Virus record (IMG/VR): IMGVR_UViG_3300050821_017216
Span: 55,900-119,899 of that record
DNA from: a virus
Reading direction: 5' to 3' (one strand)
Length of the DNA: 64,000 nucleotides
Shown here piece after piece: positions 62,514-64,000 of this stretch (position 1 is the first letter of the stretch; each line of letters begins with the position of its first letter). The position numbers and the translations under genes are program-made. Under the pieces are notes generated by a model, which saw only the letters and a program-made list of their open reading frames with translations, ran no database searches and was not told the origin of the DNA.

Positions 62514-64000
62514 ATGAGCAAGATCTTCAGGAACGGGCGCCCCGCCACGTTCGGTGTGGGCGAGAACTTCTGCCCGACCCTCCCGTACAACTGCCCGCCG
62601 CGCCCGTGGGAGCCGGATCCCGGTCCCGAGACCTCGATCCGCGACCGCCTCGGCACCGGCCGACCGCAGTCGAGCGGCGTGGGTGTGTCTGGGCTCGCGT
62701 GCTGGCCGCGCGAGTGGAAGCCGGACGAGGGGCAGACGCTCGGCATCGGCGGGCGCCCGCGGCGTGGCTCGCAGTTCGGCGTCGGCGGATCGCCGTACGC
62801 GGACTCGCTCGCCGCCGTCGGCCTGACGCCGGACAACCCGGACCCGATGTACGCGCAGCTCATGGACTTCATCCAGAACCCAGAAAAGTTCAAGAACGCG
62901 GACCCGTGCTGGCCTGGCGCGAAGGACGACAAGACGTGGTGGGAGGACCCGAAGGGCACGATCGCGCTTCAGTGGCCGTTCGGCGGCGGCAAGTGGCTCG
63001 ACAACGCGCCGAAGACCGACGCGCAGATGCGCGCCGTGTTCAAGATCCCGGACGGCACTGCGACCAAGGACTTCCTCTACCAGCTCTACGGGGTCACGAG
63101 CCCTCTCACGACGTTCCGCATCGACGCCAAGGGTCACAAGTGCAAGAGCGGCGGGTTCGACCTCGGTAGCGCGCTCGGGAAAGCCTGGGACGCCGTGAAG
63201 ACGGGGATCGGTGACGTGCGCGCGGTCGCCGACGCTCTCCACATCCCAGGCGCAAACCTGACCGCAGCGCTCCTGACCGGTGGCGACCTCGGCGAGGCGC
63301 TCAAGCAGGACGTCAACGGCTTCGTCGCCGCCGGCCAGCTCGCGGGGGCCATCGTCAGTGGCAACCCGTCCGGGATCGCTGCCGCCGCCACGTCGAGTAT
63401 CACCCAGGCCGCGCAGAAGTTCGGGATCAGTATCCCCTCCGGCGCGGTGCAGGCGGCCGCGCAGGTGGCGCAGACGGTGAGCGCGGCCGGCGGCGACCCG
63501 TCGCAGATCCTGACCCAGGCCGCGCAGCAGGCTGGCTCCACGACCCCGGCGGCCGCGATCCAGTCCGCCGTCAGCGCGATCAAGTCCGACGCCAGCCCGG
63601 ACCAGATCCTGAGCCAGCTCCCCGGAATGCCGGCGAGCGCGGTCCAGGCCGCGATCGTGGCGGCGCGCGCCGGCGGTGACCCGAGCAAGCTCGCGAACCT
63701 CGTCGCGACGACGGCGCTCGGCGACAGCTACAAGGACGCCTGGAACGTCGCGACCAACTTCGGCAAGATCAAGACGGACATGCCGGCGCCGGTGGGTCTG
63801 TCGTACGCGCCCGGGGCCAAGCCGGCCAGCTCCGCCAACCCGCACCCGATCCAGGTGCACCTAGGCGGCAAGTCGCTGACCGTGAAGGGTGGCGGCGCGT
63901 ACGGCCCCTACCCCGACAGCGGCAAGGTGTCGGCGGCACCAGCCGCCGCCGGGACGACCGCGGGCGTCGGCAACCTCGATCGCGGTGGCGGTGGGGGTCA
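62514..64000 (+). CDS. GRP-tag large Ala-rich protein (3' end outside window)
   Basis: At least 495 residues from ATG 62514, open to the window edge. Tag FRNGRPATFGVG at 5-16, Pro/Cys segment, two more GRP copies (LGTGRPQSSGVG, GIGGRPRRGSQFGVG), a beta/alpha part (TIALQWPFGGGKWLDNAPKT), and an Ala-rich helical repeat region (SSITQAAQKFGISIPSGAVQ) like the tail of the 1205-residue protein. Ends in a Gly/Ser-rich stretch. Structural role inferred from tag and place. Confidence 0.7.
   Translation, partial: MSKIFRNGRPATFGVGENFCPTLPYNCPPRPWEPDPGPETSIRDRLGTGRPQSSGVGVSGLACWPREWKPDEGQTLGIGGRPRRGSQFGVGGSPYADSLAAVGLTPDNPDPMYAQLMDFIQNPEKFKNADPCWPGAKDDKTWWEDPKGTIALQWPFGGGKWLDNAPKTDAQMRAVFKIPDGTATKDFLYQLYGVTSPLTTFRIDAKGHKCKSGGFDLGSALGKAWDAVKTGIGDVRAVADALHIPGANLTAALLTGGDLGEALKQDVNGFVAAGQLAGAIVSGNPSGIAAAATSSITQAAQKFGISIPSGAVQAAAQVAQTVSAAGGDPSQILTQAAQQAGSTTPAAAIQSAVSAIKSDASPDQILSQLPGMPASAVQAAIVAARAGGDPSKLANLVATTALGDSYKDAWNVATNFGKIKTDMPAPVGLSYAPGAKPASSANPHPIQVHLGGKSLTVKGGGAYGPYPDSGKVSAAPAAAGTTAGVGNLDRGGGGG

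Noticed and set aside
1-64000. tRNA or rRNA genes
   Set aside because: No cloverleaf-like arms with CCA-type ends or rRNA-like conserved blocks were noticed by eye; a covariance-model search would be needed to exclude tRNAs.

Overview
The window looks like one continuous, GC-rich (mostly about two thirds G+C) bacterial virus genome, or an integrated copy of one. The evidence is long co-oriented runs of small genes whose stop and start codons overlap (ATGA, GTGA, TGATG), many conserved phage-type hypothetical proteins, exchangeable spike or adhesin genes, peptidoglycan-active enzymes, a structural module, homing endonucleases and an intein. One secreted lipoprotein has Asp/Ala/Gly-rich and cysteine-rich repeats of the kind common in Myxococcota. 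That, with the base composition, makes a myxobacterium-like host a reasonable but unproven guess. I see no terminase, portal, tape-measure, sheath or tail-tube protein, no rRNA, no CRISPR array and no clear insertion sequence.

Layout. 1-435: divergent promoters between a leftward conserved phage gene (cut by the window edge) and a rightward UvrD-like helicase whose Walker B motif is interrupted by an intein. 2.9-13.7 kb: a rightward operon of about 26 small genes, many Cys-rich and zinc-ribbon-like, with one 780-residue protein. 13.8-14.8 kb: an AbrB-Doc toxin-antitoxin locus extended by a HicB-like gene. 14.8-23.6 kb: a leftward operon of large acidic phage-type proteins. 23.7-31.9 kb: accessory genes (BrnT/BrnA, nucleotidyltransferase, Phd-like antitoxin, EDxHD endonuclease) mixed with spikes and a transglycosylase-like protein. 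32-41 kb: spikes, two lipoprotein beta-helix proteins, a DUF1906-like hydrolase, a holin-like protein and a host-type lipoprotein. 41-43.4 kb: an HNH-AP2 endonuclease and a nucleotidyltransferase/XRE pair. 43.4-64 kb: a structural module holding a putative major coat protein followed by a strong terminator, co-occurring beta-rich proteins, LysM, transglutaminase-like and muramidase-like proteins, a RadC-like protein, a GroES-like protein, a histone-H1-like giant protein, and many proteins with one C-terminal membrane helix and a basic tail.

Three sequence signatures tie the genome together. First, at least five spike-type proteins begin with the same short N-terminal peptide, consensus IGRGRxARETYP, and then diverge completely; this looks like a common anchor for exchangeable receptor-binding modules. 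Second, at least seven structural or membrane proteins begin with a GRPxxGFGxG tag within the first 15 residues; the putative coat protein and a small neighbour carry a related longer tag (FGGESR-KVQRVPF). Third, accessory, spike and tag-bearing genes at unit starts have sigma70-like promoters whose TANNNT -10 box lies 6-8 bases (usually exactly 7) from the start codon, implying leaderless mRNAs; the large operons instead use ribosome binding sites and translational coupling.

Many tag-bearing, C-terminally membrane-anchored proteins beside beta-rich coat candidates, with no recognisable tail gene, suggest a large tailless virus with an internal membrane. This is inference; structure prediction of the 439-, 199- and 301-residue proteins and sequence beyond the window would test it.
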